Origin: Rana temporaria
Taxonomy: Eukaryota; Chordata; Amphibia; Anura; Ranidae
Direction: 5' to 3'
Assembly: GCF_905171775.1 (NCBI RefSeq)
Contig: NC_053494.1
Coordinates: forward strand, 162,100,101-162,164,100
DNA length: 64,000 nt
In this document: in pieces, positions 11,651 to 21,552 of the stretch
Position numbering within the stretch: the first letter of the stretch is position 1
Layout: the number at the start of each line of letters is the position of its first letter
Notes under the pieces: model-generated
The model's input: only the letters and a program-made list of their open reading frames with translations
What the model was told of the DNA's origin: nothing
The model's database searches: none
Made by a program: the position numbers and the translations under genes

Positions 11651-12440
11651 AGGGGCCACGTGTGACGTCACCCGCGTTCGCCGACCTAGATTGAAACCCA
11701 TGCTCTTATGGATGTTTTATGCTGTTTCGCTGCACTCGCTTGAGAGTGCCTATACAGTGAGTGTATTCCTTTTTTATTCTTAAATAAATGTATTTTGGCT
11801 TCAGAGAGCACTAGATTTCCTCTCCTTTGTTTTTTATGCCCTGATTGCCATGTCCTGATCCTGAGTCTGACTGATATCATGGTTCTACTGCTGCATTGCT
11901 TGCTGTCCTCTGAGAACAGGTGGTTCTCTGATTAGGCTTTGTGACCTATTGCAGGTCGAAGTTGTAAGGTGAGAGGCCATTCCTGCTAGTTGGTGGAGGT
12001 TCCTTCTGGATATCACCCTTTGAATTTTTGCACTATTATATTCCGATTTGGATCATCTTTTTGCACTTGAGCACTTTATATGGACTCTATTATATAATTT
12101 TTAATTATATATCATATATCATATGTTTTAATTTTCTGTATGTATAGTTTAAAATTGTTTGCTTTGCGCTGCACTATTATTATTATTATTTTATATTTAA
12201 AGCCTAATTTAAGAAGCGAAAGTTAGAAGCTGATTGATTACTATGTGCAGCTGTACCAGATTCCGTTTTAGTAAATCCCCCAGTCTACTATCTATGTTAG
12301 TGATGAGCAGATCCTCCAAGTTCAAGATTTTACCACGAGGTGAGGATTTGTTATCTTTTGGTCCATGGAATTTATTACTCTATTTTTTTTATTTATCTAT
12401 TTATTTTACTAAAATAAAATTTGCAAGCCTACCTCAGTGC
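11651..12440. other. Tail of the hammerhead-bearing repeat and A/T-rich DNA
   Basis: The first 150 bases run from the hammerhead-like motif to TTAAATAAATGTATTTTGG and are probably the 3' body of the same retroelement. The rest is A/T-rich with no gene. Confidence 0.4.
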
Positions 12441-12514
12441 ACTGTTTAATTGGGTAACTGTGTGGCAGATGAGGTTTAATGTTGATAAATGTAAAGTTAT
12501 GTACTTGGGGGCTA

Positions 12515-13074
12515 ATGCCGCGTACACACAACCGTTTTTAAAGTCATGGAAAAAACAACGTTTTTCTCGACGTAATTCATACACACGATCGTGAAAAAAA
12601 ATGCTCAAGCAAATCGTGGTGATGTACAACACGTACAACGGCACTATAAAAGGGAAGTTCCATTCGGATGGCGCCACCCTTTGGGCTGCTTTTGCTGATT
12701 TTGTGTTAGTAAAAGTTTGGTGAGAGTCGATTCACGCTTTTCAGTCTTCATGCTTTTAAGTCTGTTACAGCGTGACGAATGTGCTATCTCCATTACAAGC
12801 GCTAGTTTTACCAGAACGAGTGCTCCCGTCTCATAACTTGCTTCTGAGCATGCGTGTTTTCTCAGGTCATTAAAGCCTACACATGACCGTTTTTCACGAC
12901 ATCAAAAATGACGACGTGAAAAACGACGCAAAAAATTAGAGCATGTTCTACATTTTTAATGCTCATTTTTCACGTCGAGAAAAATGCTCTCGAGCCTTCA
13001 CACAATCTTTTTTAATGTTCAATTAAAAAAATAGAATTTTTCACGTCATGAAAAACGGTCGTGTGTACGCGGCA
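12515..13074. mobile_element. MITE, ATGCCGCGTACACACAACCG ends, inside the LINE
   Basis: The left end ATGCCGCGTACACACAACCG is mirrored by CGGTCGTGTGTACGCGGCAT at the right. It interrupts the LINE phrase GTACTTGGGGGCTAA / ATGCATGC. The interior is full of TTTTTCACG and CGTGAAAAA inverted phrases and is non-coding. Confidence 0.7.
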
Positions 13075-13414
13075 TATGCATGCATTTTACATACTAGGAG
13101 GAGTAAAACTGGGAAAATCAATGGTGCAGAAGGATCTGGGTGTTCAGGTAGAGCAAAAGCTTAATAAAAGCATGTAATGCCAAGCTACAATTTTCAAAAT
13201 GAGCACAATCCTTTCTTGTATTAAGAGAGGTATGGACTGCACAGAGAGACATTATTTTTATACGAAAGGTTTTTATTGAAGATATAAAAAGTTTCCAGCA
13301 TGGATACGGATAAGGCAGTCTGTGAATACAACCAAAAAAAACAGTGCATATTCGAAGCTGACATACATCAAGATAGCTAAGGTGTATCAATTCTCATGCA
13401 CAAAATCAAACATA

Positions 13415-13940
13415 TACCATATTTATCGGCGTATACACGCACTTTTTTGCCCTGAAAATCGGGGCAAAATCATGGGTGCACGATATACGCCGATACCCGC
13501 TTCCCGCGCTGAGTTTGAACCACTGCGCCAGCATATACCGAGCACAGTATACTCGGGTATAGTCAGGCAGGCTCGGCTCCTCTCGCGGTCACGTCCTGGA
13601 CATACAGGATGCACAGGACGTGACCGTGAGAGGAGCCGAGCCTGCCCGACTATAACCGAGTGTACTGTGCTCGGTATATGCCGGCGCAGTGGTTCAAACT
13701 CAGCGCGGGAAGCGGGGATCGAGGGGGGAGGACACCATGATGGCCGCAGAAGGACGCCGGACCCGACGAGGAGGACACCACCGAAGCCGCAGACGGATGC
13801 CGGACCCGACGAGGCCACCGATGGATGCCGCGCAAGACACCAAAACTGTAAGTACTAAATGTTTTTTATACAGGAATGCGGGTCCACATTAGGGGTGCGC
13901 ACTATAGGCCGGAGCGCGCAATACCCCGATAAATACGGTA
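13415..13940. mobile_element. Foldback element, TACCGTATTTATCGG ends (copy 1)
   Basis: The ends TACCATATTTATCGGCG and, inverted, TACCGTATTTATCGGGG frame a body dominated by a hairpin of about 100-bp arms centred near 13607 (CCGCTTCCCGCGCTGAG / inverse). A 3' section has GC-rich near-repeats around GCCGGACCCGACGAGG. Two further copies lie at 40865 and 53050. Long open frames here on both strands (up to 178 aa) are by-products of the palindrome. It lies within the LINE, next to a TTTTTATTGAAGATATAAAA stretch (13262-13290) that may be an inverted retroelement tail. Confidence 0.65.
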
Positions 13941-14259
13941 CCTGAAATCCATGATAGAGAACAATCCTGTATTTTGCCCCTGTATAAATGATTAGTAAGA
14001 CCTCATCTGGAATATGCAGTTCACAAAAAAGATATCAGGGAACTAGAGAAAGTGCAGAGAAGGGCAACAAAAATGAAAAATAGACAAGAAGGATCTCAGC
14101 TATGGGGAAAATTTTGAGGAACTGAGTGTATTCTCTCTTGAGAAGAAGTATTCCATATAGTGAACTTAGTGAACAGAGGACAAGGGGGTACTCTTTATGT
14201 CTAGACTCCAGAGGAAAAGAGATTTAATCTTCAAAATATGGAAAGGTTTCTTCACAGTA

Positions 14260-14680
14260 AGGCCGCGTACACACGGTCATTCTAAACCGATGAGAATGGT
14301 CCGACGGGCCATTTCCATCGGTTCACCGCTGAAGTGGCCTGATGGTCTGATGTGCGTACACACCATTGTTCCAAAAACCGATCGGGTCAGAACGCAGTGA
14401 CGTCAAACACACGACGTGCTAAATAAAACGAAGTTCAATGCTTTCAATCATGCGTCGACTTGATTCTGAACATGCGCGGGTTTTGAACCGATGCTTTCTG
14501 TACTAACCATCGGTTTGGACCGATCGGGCAGCGGTCCATCGGTTCGATTTTAAAGCATGTTTTAAAATTTTGGACCGAAGGAAAACAGACCGATGGGCTA
14601 TACACACGGTCGGTTTGGACCGATGAAACTGAACCTCGGTCCATTCTCATCGGTTTTGTCCGACCGTGTGTACGCGGCCT
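14260..14680. mobile_element. Complete TA-flanked MITE, AGGCCGCGTACACACGGTC ends
   Basis: Ends AGGCCGCGTACACACGGTC are present in both orientations with TA at 14258-14259 and 14681-14682. Excising it restores the LINE text TTCTTCACAGTA-GAACTGTGAAAATG. Non-coding 421-bp element; the best-preserved copy of this family here. Confidence 0.8.
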
Positions 14681-15026
14681 TAGAACTGTGAAAATGTGAA
14701 ATAGGTTTTCTCAAGAGCTGTTACTGGCCAGCTCAGTAGATTGCTTTAAAAAAGGACTGGATTATTTCTTAAATGAACATAAAATAACTGGATCCTAACA
14801 TTTATAGTTAAGTTTAATCCAGGGAATATCCAATTGCCTCTCGGGGGGGTAAGGAAATTATTTTTTCCCCTGCTGGAGAAAATTGGTTCATGCTTTGCTG
14901 AGTTTTTGCCTTCGTCTGGATCAACTGTGTATATAGGATTGTATGATTTTTTTTCATTAGAATATTTTTATTCTGGTATTGGTTGAACTAGATGGACTTT
15001 TCAACCAGACTAACTATGTAACTATG

Positions 15027-15810
15027 AGTCATTTTAAGGAAAACATGCAATGGATGAATTTAGAGGCTGTCTTTGTGGACATGTCCTGAAAATTCTAGTC
15101 TCCTGGCGACTGGGCAAGACATGTAAGAAGACCTAAAAAAAGATTTTTTTTTTAAAAAACAACACAATAAAAATACAAATGAGCAAAACCCGTGACTGAA
15201 AGTGTTCATAAGCAAAAAATTAGAGTTCGTAGAAGAGTAATAAGCAAAAAACTTCTTTCTCTCTCTCAAAGTGTGAAATCTTCAAAGTAAATTGTTTCAA
15301 AGAAATCTTCCACCACACCCGATGTGAAAAAGTGATTCCTCCACCAATAAAATTGGCCACTCACCAGAACAGTTTGCCTAGCACTCTCGTATTTCGGCAC
15401 AATAGCATGTAATAATTTGTTCAAACCATAAGGCGAGCTTCCATTCCCAACCAAGTGATGAGTAAGATCCTCATAAATAATGAAGAAAATATATAATAGT
15501 GTGATAACGTAAAACCAGTTTAATAACACACCACATAAAAAATCTGCAAATAATGCACTCACAAAATGCCAAAAATAAAACTTTGTGAATCAAAACACAG
15601 CAGAATTTCCTCAGTATTGTATGGCTGATAAACTATGGTCACGGCGGACCCAGGAAAAACAACCAGGTAACTCACACCACTGGTTCCACACTTGTGCTGG
15701 TAGCCCGAAAAACTGGCGTGAAGCAAAAAAACGATCGCTGGTCACTAGCGCAAACAAGCCACTGCGATGGTCTCTCACGTTTGGTAGATGGTCAAAGAGT
15801 CAAAATTGTA
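15027..15810. other. Probable body of a minus-strand hammerhead-bearing repeat
   Basis: No protein-coding gene recognised. Read on the minus strand this follows directly after hammerhead-like motif 4 and contains an A/T-rich, TTTTATTG-containing section, so part of it is probably the 3' body of that retroelement. The exact end cannot be placed. Confidence 0.35.
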
Positions 15811-15855
15811 GCCACGCCCCGACATGTTTCATCATGTAATTGACTTATTCATGGG
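15811..15855 (-). ncRNA. Hammerhead ribozyme-like motif 4 (minus strand)
   Basis: On the minus strand: CC, ATGAATA (decayed CTGACGA), stem II GTCA/TGAT with loop ATTACA, an intact GAAA followed by CATGTC, then GGGG pairing with the upstream CCC. GAAACATGTC is GAAACGCGTC with one CpG-type change plus its neighbour. The core is too mutated to expect activity. Confidence 0.45.
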
Positions 15856-16617
15856 ATAGCTCCCAAGACCGATAGCTAGAAGACCGTTGGTGCACGCACG
15901 TGCGCATGCTTGCACTGTTAGAATGCAGAAAACTGCTCGGAATCCCGGCGCGCAAGCACGCGCACAAAGGATACACCAGCCACCTCAGCGCGCTTCTGCG
16001 CATGCGCGGCCGCAACGGACGGCGTGCATGCGCAAACGGCAAACGGCGGTGCTGACTGGTCTTCAGCAAGTGACCCGTTTCCTGACACCTGGTTACGCTT
16101 TGGATCTTCGTTGCTGACTTGGCTTCCCTGACTCTCCTTTGGACTCTGATACTTACCTGATTGTTTGGTTCCTGATCTCGGCTTCCTATTTTACTTCGCC
16201 TCTGCTGTTTCCCTGATTACCACGCTGCCCGTCTGTTACCGAACCCGGCTTCCCTCTGACCTGGCTCCTGTTGATGATTCGGTACTTCGCTGTCCGTGTG
16301 TGCTCCGACTCGGCTAGTCTACTAAACCGCTGCAACCCAGCAGTTCCTGCTAGCGTCTTGTCCTGTTCCTGCAAGAGAGTTGGAGTTCCTCTACACCAAC
16401 TGGTTCCTTCAACTTCACCAGTGCCTGGTCCTACTGGCCCTTCAGCATCTGCAAGTCTTCACCTGCTTCCGGACACTCTCCTATCAACACCACAGGCACT
16501 CGTGTTCCTCCTAGCCCTAACCGCCGTCTGTCTCACCCTCAGAGGGGTTTGGGCTGGAGATACAAGAGGGGCTAACCTCGTCATACCAGACTCCTACCAG
16601 GTACGTGACACACTTTC
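15856..16617 (+). other. CT-rich LTR-like repeat, uncertain
   Basis: A GC-rich part with alternating GCGC/ATGCGC motifs (15880-16060) is followed by a long CT-rich run of the TGACCTGGCTTCCTCTGAC type and ends CAGGTACGTGACA. Layout and the CA end resemble solo LTRs of amphibian gypsy or ERV elements. No partner LTR, primer site or coding region is present and the 5' end is undefined. The 120-aa open frame at 16271-16633 has no recognisable domain. Confidence 0.3.
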
Positions 16618-16619
16618 TT

Positions 16620-18617
16620 TAATATTAGGGTGACATCTGTAAAGCTCGCCCATAATAATTTGTAGTCCACATTTGTAGTCAACTCCCAAAGACTTTCCCA
16701 CTCTATCCCACAGCCTATTTGTCACAACTCTTAATATAAAAGCATTGGAGGTGATTTGTGACTGTGTTTGCCCACACACCAGGCCAACAGAAAGTCTATA
16801 GAAAGAACTAAAGATCAGAGTTCATAGAAGAGGCCCGCGGACAGGGGCAGATCCAGGGGGGGGGACGGGGAAATTGCCCCCCCCAGAAACTCGGACTGCA
16901 GTCCCGACTGAGAGAGAGACTCTGGTCATTACGCCGTGCTGGAGGGAGGAGGTGGGTGGAGCTGCGCTGCTGGCTAGTGTTCCCCTGCCCTGGTTGCTAA
17001 TGACTGTGCCACTTGGCGTGTAGCAACCAGTGACATCAGTCATGTCGGAGGCTGGAGCCACTGCTGATGAGGAGGAGAGCCCCAGCAGTTAGAGCTGAGC
17101 CTTCTTCGTTCTCTGCCCGAGTGAGAGTGTTGACTCCGCCCACCTCCTGCCTTCATTTTCTCCACAGCATGGCGTGAACACAGGAAGAAGCAGTGACTGT
17201 GTGTCACTGTCATCTGATGCTGCCGGCTGCACTGCAGACAGTGCAATGCAATTAATGGATCCTGATCATCTCCATTGCTCCTGCATGGGAGCCCCTCCCC
17301 CCAGCAGAGCACCCAAAAAAGTGAGTAAAAGATTTAATGAATGTGTACAATTGCAAAATATTGTGTGTCATACTGCCATTATTTATGAAAAACAAATGCT
17401 GCCTTTTTTTAGTTTTGTTCAATCTAAACCCCTTCAGCTCCGGAAAGTTTTACCCCCGTGAACAGGCCATTTTTTGCGTTACTGTGATGTGTTACTGTAA
17501 CTGACTGACAATTGCGTAGTCGTGCAAAGCTGTACCCAAGTACAATTTATGTCCTTTTTTTTCCACTAATAACACTTTCCTAAGGTGATATTTTATTTTT
17601 TGCGATATAAACAAACCGACAATTTTGGAAAAAAAGCAACATTTTTAACTTTTTGCTATAAAAAAAACGTCTTCCTCAGTTTAGGCCAATATGTATTTTG
17701 CTACATATTTTTGGTAAAAAAATCCCAATAAATGTATATTGATTGGTTTGCATAAAAGTTATCACATCTACAAAATAGGGGATAGATTTATGGTATTTTT
17801 ATTTTTATTTTTCTAGTAATGGCGGCCATCAGTAATTTTTTAGCGGGACTACAACATCGTGGCGGACAGATCGGACACCTAACTGACACTTTTTGGGGAC
17901 CAATGACACTAATACAGTGATCAGTGCTAAACAAATATGCACTGTCACTGTACTAATGACACTGGCTGGGAAGGGTTAACATCAGGGGTGATCAAAGAGT
18001 TGACTGTGTTTCTAGGGTTTGCTTGCTGTGTGGGGATGAACCGAGTGATCCGTGTTTCTGGTTAGCAGGAACACAAGATCACTCTGTTTATCTCTGACAG
18101 AACAGCGATCTGCTTGTTTACATCAGCAGACCGCTGTTCTATCTCTGTGGGGAGCGATTGCAGGTGGCCGGCGGACATCACTTCCGCTGGATCCGCTGAT
18201 TGGCTCCCCCTCTGGGAGCCTTTGCTGGCTATTGCACAAAATGGCGTACAAGTACACCTTATTTTCTGGCAGTGCCCCTCCCGAAACTAGACTCTGGATC
18301 AGCCCCTGCCCACGGAACTTTCAAGATTTGAAGACTGTTTGTGTAGAAGATTGGGCCAAAATCACACCTGAGCAATACATGCGACTAGCTTCTCCATACA
18401 GGAGGCGTCTTGAAGCATTTTGGTTAGCGTGTTCAATTCATTTTCCCTGTGTCATTCCATTTATTACACATAACTTTTTTTTTTTTACTTATTTGTTTTA
18501 GTTTTTGTATGTATGGATCACATTTGGTTGTTACTGACATGTGGTGAAAAATTCATGTCAATAGCACCTTTAGAAATATATTTACCTAGATAAATGGTGA
18601 CATATACTTATTTTATC

Positions 18618-18620
<3 letters not shown>
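16620..18620 (+). pseudogene. Tc1-like transposon fossil split by a hAT insertion
   Basis: On the right of the hAT, 18317-18430 reads NFQDLKTVCVEDWAKI...RRRLEAF, the C-terminus of a Tc1 transposase. On the left, 16770-16833 reads ELKIRVHRRGPR preceded by a decayed NPIENLW-like segment with a stop. The 3' flank 18490-18620 has the Tc1 terminal text GGTGAAAAATTCATGTC... and TTATTTTATCCACTATA. Two of the three DDE residues are not identifiable. A dead element; its 5' half is too eroded to delimit. Confidence 0.65.
16842..18308. mobile_element. hAT-like non-autonomous element with 8-bp TSD, inside Tc1
   Basis: The ends CAGGGGCAGATCCAG and, inverted, CAGGGGCTGATCCAG delimit 1467 bp. Flanks are CCCGCGGA (16834-16841) and CCCACGGA (18309-18316), an 8-bp duplication with one CpG-type change. 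The 8-bp length and CAGGGG end are typical of hAT. It carries an inverted piece of the TTAACCACTT family (about 17500-18200) and no transposase. Confidence 0.8.

Positions 18621-18661
<41 letters not shown>
18620..18661. repeat. (TA)n tract, target of the LTR element
   Basis: About 20 TA units at the right end of the Tc1 fossil. The tract resumes at 24092 beyond the 3' LTR, so the retrotransposon inserted within it. Confidence 0.85.
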
Positions 18662-18664
<3 letters not shown>

Positions 18665-19099
18665 ACAGGACGCCATGGCTGGGTCCTGGAAGGACGTTAT
18701 ATTTCCCCTCTGTTTGGACTGTGGTGCCTTTAAGGGAATGGAAAGGGTTAACGCACCTGTGTAAGGAAGTAGTTTAAAGCAGACAGGAAGTGCAGGTGAG
18801 AGTGAAGGAGTGTAGGAGAGTCCAATGCATGGTGAATGGTGGACAAGGAAAGCTGTGGAAGCTATGAAAAGCTATGAAAAGCTGTGAAAGGACTTGGCAG
18901 TGTCCTGCCTAAAAACCTGCTACTGAAGGACTTACCTGGAAGGACTGTTTAACTGCGATAGCAGTTCTGAGCTGTACAAGTCGGTGAGACTGTTATTTCT
19001 TTTGTTTTTGCTGCTGCTAAGCCATTTAAGTTTAATAAACCATAGTTTTGATTTAAGAAGCCTGTGTCCTGCGATCAAGCTGGTCCCCCAAACATTACA
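18662..19099 (+). repeat. 5' LTR (438 bp)
   Basis: Begins TGTACAGGACGCC and ends CCAAACATTACA; it matches 23654-24091 base for base as far as I can read. It contains AATAAA at 19034-19039, the probable polyadenylation signal in the R region. Direct near-repeats GAAAGCTGTGGAAGC / GAAAAGCTATGAAAAGC lie mid-LTR. Confidence 0.93.
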
Positions 19100-19100
19100 C

Positions 19101-19118
19101 TGGTGCTCGAATGCGGGC
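19101..19118 (+). promoter_or_regulatory. Putative primer-binding site
   Basis: TGGTGCTCGAATGCGGGC starts one base after the 5' LTR and begins with TGG, complementary to a tRNA CCA end. I could not match it to a specific tRNA. Confidence 0.5.
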
Positions 19119-19236
19119 AGGACTGAATAACAGGCATAAGAAGAGGAAAAAAAAAAAAAAAAAAAAAATGTTTTTTTTTTCTGTTGCATTGGACTTTATA
19201 TTGAACTAACATTTAAAGGGACAGTACATTGAATTT

Positions 19237-21552
19237 ATGTCCTGGGTTAAAGCTGCACAAACATTGAAAGTTGAAGCAATGGAGGAGCTAATTAAACAGC
19301 TGACCCTGGCTAACATACAAGCGCAAACTTACCACAAAGAGGCGCTGGCTCTGCAGCAAGAAAATACTCGCCTGTTGGTGGCCCAGTTAGCAGCCCAGCA
19401 AGCAGCCCAGCAAGGGGTTATGCAGGCTCAGGTGACTGCCTTAAAGGAAGCGGTGCAACAGCTGTCTCAGGTTCAGGAGCCAGCGGCTGTTGCCCCTGGC
19501 AACCAGGTGACTGTGAGGGCAAGCCATTTTCTACAGAAGTTGTCCCTGAGCGATGATGTAGAGGCATTTCTTGCTACGTTTGAGAGGACAGCGGAGAGAG
19601 AAGGATGGTCTCAGGACCAATGGGCCGGCCTCATTGCTCCTTTTCTCACTGGAGATCCTCAAAAAGCCTACTTTGACCTGCCACCAGATGATGCTAAAGA
19701 CTATCAAAAGCTAAAGGCAGAAATTCTGGCTCGTCTGGGGGTGACTACGGCCGTTCGGGCCCAACGTGTACACCAATGGAAATATCGTCCAGATCGGCCA
19801 CCCCGGTCTCAAATGCATGACCTGGTGCAACTAGTAAAAAAATGGCTGCAGCCTGAGGTGTTGTCTGGCCCCCAAATTGTGGAGCGGGTCGTGCTGGACC
19901 GATACCTGAGGTCCCTGCCAGATGACCTCCAACGGTGGGTCAGCCATGGAGACCCCAAAACAGCAAACCTCCTTGTTGAGATGGTGGAACGATATACAGT
20001 GGTGGAGGACCTGCTCGGACCTACCAAGCGCATAGGGCCTAGTCTGCCACGGCCTGTTCGACCAACTGCTGCCCTTCGAAAGGATGTTCCAAGGAGCCCT
20101 GGGACAAACACCCCGGAAGGCCAAGAGACACTCCCGGTACCTTCGCAGCGTTCTGTTCCTGTTCGGAGAGGAGGGGATGTACAATGTTGGCGATGTCATT
20201 CCTGGGGTCATACCCGGGCACACTGCCCACTGCAAGAGGAGCCCATGGAATGCGGGGTTCTTCGGAGGGGGTCTTTTTGTGCCCACAAAGTGTGCACCAC
20301 ACACCTCGACCTGGATGAGGAAAAGTTTGAGTGTGAAGTCCAAGTGAACCACCTCCCTGCCCGGGCTTTGTTGGACTCTGGAAGCATGGTAACCCTGGTT
20401 CATCCTAGAGTGATTGGGAAGATCGGTCCGGTAAGAAAAACTTTACGGGTGGTATGCATTCACGGGGACACTAGAGAGTACCCGCTCATCACGTTGTCTA
20501 TCTCCTCAGCATGTGGCACTGTTACTCAAGAGGTGGGGGTGATAAAGAACTTGGTGCATGATGTTATAATAGGACGAGACTGTCCATTGTTTACAAAACT
20601 GTGGGAACAAGGAGAACAGTTCAGAGACTGGGGAGAAACTAGCCCCCCTGTTCCTGCTGCTGAGAGGGATAACCCTGAACTGCCAAACGTTAATGTGGAC
20701 CCAGATGGGGAAAATGCTAATGATTGGGTTAATGGTGATGAAAGTAGTGTTGATACTATTGAGGATGTCAAGATATGTGGTCCACAGACCTACCAAAACA
20801 CTAAGGGGGAGGAGCCTTTCCCACTTCAGGTAATGCTGGGGGAAGAGGATGAGGAAGTGGCCTCTACCCCTGCGCTGCCGGATTTGGGTGTTCCCCATGG
20901 GGCATTTGGGACTGCTCAGATGCAGGACCCCACTTTGGCCCATGCACGGGAACAAGTGGTAGTAGTAAATGGGGTTCCCCAAGAGCCAGGTGCGAATGAG
21001 AGGTGGCCACACTTTGCAATATATAATGAATTGCTGTATCGGGTTACCAAGGAGAGAGAAAATGTGGTAGAGCAATTGTTGGTACCCCAACAATATAGAC
21101 GAAAGGTTCTGGACCTGGCCCATAACGATGTGTTAGGGGGACACCTGGGAGTTGAAAAAACGGAGGCACGGATCACCGACCGGTTTTACTGGCCAGGTCT
21201 GAAAGCAGAGGTAAAGAGATACTGTACCTCTTGTCCGACCTGTCAGTTGACCGCTCCGGTAACTCATTTTCGGAGCCCTTTGGTCCCTCTGCCCATAATT
21301 GAGGTCCCATTCGAGAGGATAGCCATGGATATAGTGGGTCCCTTGGTAAAGTCAGCTCGAGGTCACTCCTACATATTGGTGATTCTTGACTATGCCACCC
21401 GATATCCTGAGGCGCTACCCCTGCGGAATACCTCCTCAAAGGCCATTGCCCGGGAATTATTCCAGATGTTTACACGGACTGGTTTCCCCAAGGAAATACT
21501 CACAGACCAGGGTACCCCCGTTTATGTCAAGGGTTATGGCCGATGTGTGTAA
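19237..21552 (+). CDS. gag-pol: Gag-protease-integrase (N part) of the Gmr1-like element
   Basis: A 771-codon open frame with no stop between gag and pol. Residues 11-80 form a glutamine-rich, probably coiled-coil region. Residues about 100-255 are the capsid; 178-252 (VHQWKYRP to MVERY) closely match the SCAN-domain pattern. C317-C320-H325-C330 is a CCHC zinc knuckle. The protease active site is D380-S-G, with IIGRD at 444-448. The integrase zinc finger is H629/H636/C666/C669, followed by catalytic D698 and D757. From about residue 761 the frame is wrong: a single-base change near 21515-21520 leads to an early stop at 21550-21552. The start is the first ATG after the 5' UTR. The product would form particles, process itself and begin integrase. 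Confidence 0.88.
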   Translation: MSWVKAAQTLKVEAMEELIKQLTLANIQAQTYHKEALALQQENTRLLVAQLAAQQAAQQGVMQAQVTALKEAVQQLSQVQEPAAVAPGNQVTVRASHFLQKLSLSDDVEAFLATFERTAEREGWSQDQWAGLIAPFLTGDPQKAYFDLPPDDAKDYQKLKAEILARLGVTTAVRAQRVHQWKYRPDRPPRSQMHDLVQLVKKWLQPEVLSGPQIVERVVLDRYLRSLPDDLQRWVSHGDPKTANLLVEMVERYTVVEDLLGPTKRIGPSLPRPVRPTAALRKDVPRSPGTNTPEGQETLPVPSQRSVPVRRGGDVQCWRCHSWGHTRAHCPLQEEPMECGVLRRGSFCAHKVCTTHLDLDEEKFECEVQVNHLPARALLDSGSMVTLVHPRVIGKIGPVRKTLRVVCIHGDTREYPLITLSISSACGTVTQEVGVIKNLVHDVIIGRDCPLFTKLWEQGEQFRDWGETSPPVPAAERDNPELPNVNVDPDGENANDWVNGDESSVDTIEDVKICGPQTYQNTKGEEPFPLQVMLGEEDEEVASTPALPDLGVPHGAFGTAQMQDPTLAHAREQVVVVNGVPQEPGANERWPHFAIYNELLYRVTKERENVVEQLLVPQQYRRKVLDLAHNDVLGGHLGVEKTEARITDRFYWPGLKAEVKRYCTSCPTCQLTAPVTHFRSPLVPLPIIEVPFERIAMDIVGPLVKSARGHSYILVILDYATRYPEALPLRNTSSKAIARELFQMFTRTGFPKEILTDQGTPVYVKGYGRCV

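Larger units (their letters stand above)
12445..15026 (+). pseudogene. CR1-like LINE 3' portion, broken by three DNA elements
   Basis: Segments 12445-12513, 13076-13255, 13945-14258 and 14682-15026 read as successive parts of the C-terminal region of CR1-type ORF2: FNVDKCKVMYLGA, DLGVQVEQK, then DLVRPHLEYAV, then ENFEELSVFSLEKK, ending in a 3' UTR with CAACCAGACTAACTATGTAACTATG-like text. In jockey/CR1 LINEs this region encodes the end of reverse transcriptase. The frame is full of stops. MITEs at 12515 and 14260 and a foldback element at 13415 account for the gaps. The 5' part is absent. Confidence 0.7.

Noticed and set aside
13322..13858. 178-aa open frame and its antisense partners, and similar 100-213-aa frames at 40.9-41.6 and 53.1-53.7 kb
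   Set aside because: They follow the large palindrome and GC-rich repeat of a foldback element and have no domain similarity.
16271..16633. 120-aa open frame as a possible gene
   Set aside because: CT-rich repeat with no recognisable domain; more likely part of an LTR-like sequence.
18052..18501. 149-aa open frame
   Set aside because: A chance fusion of hAT interior, its right end and the C-terminus of the Tc1 fossil.
19809..21439. Minus-strand frames of 80-205 aa across the gag-pol region
   Set aside because: Antisense shadows of the retrotransposon coding frames.
21386..21520. ATG at 21386 as the true start of a separate pol protein
   Set aside because: The first 45 residues are out of frame with integrase, whose sequence continues in the upstream frame until the one-base change.
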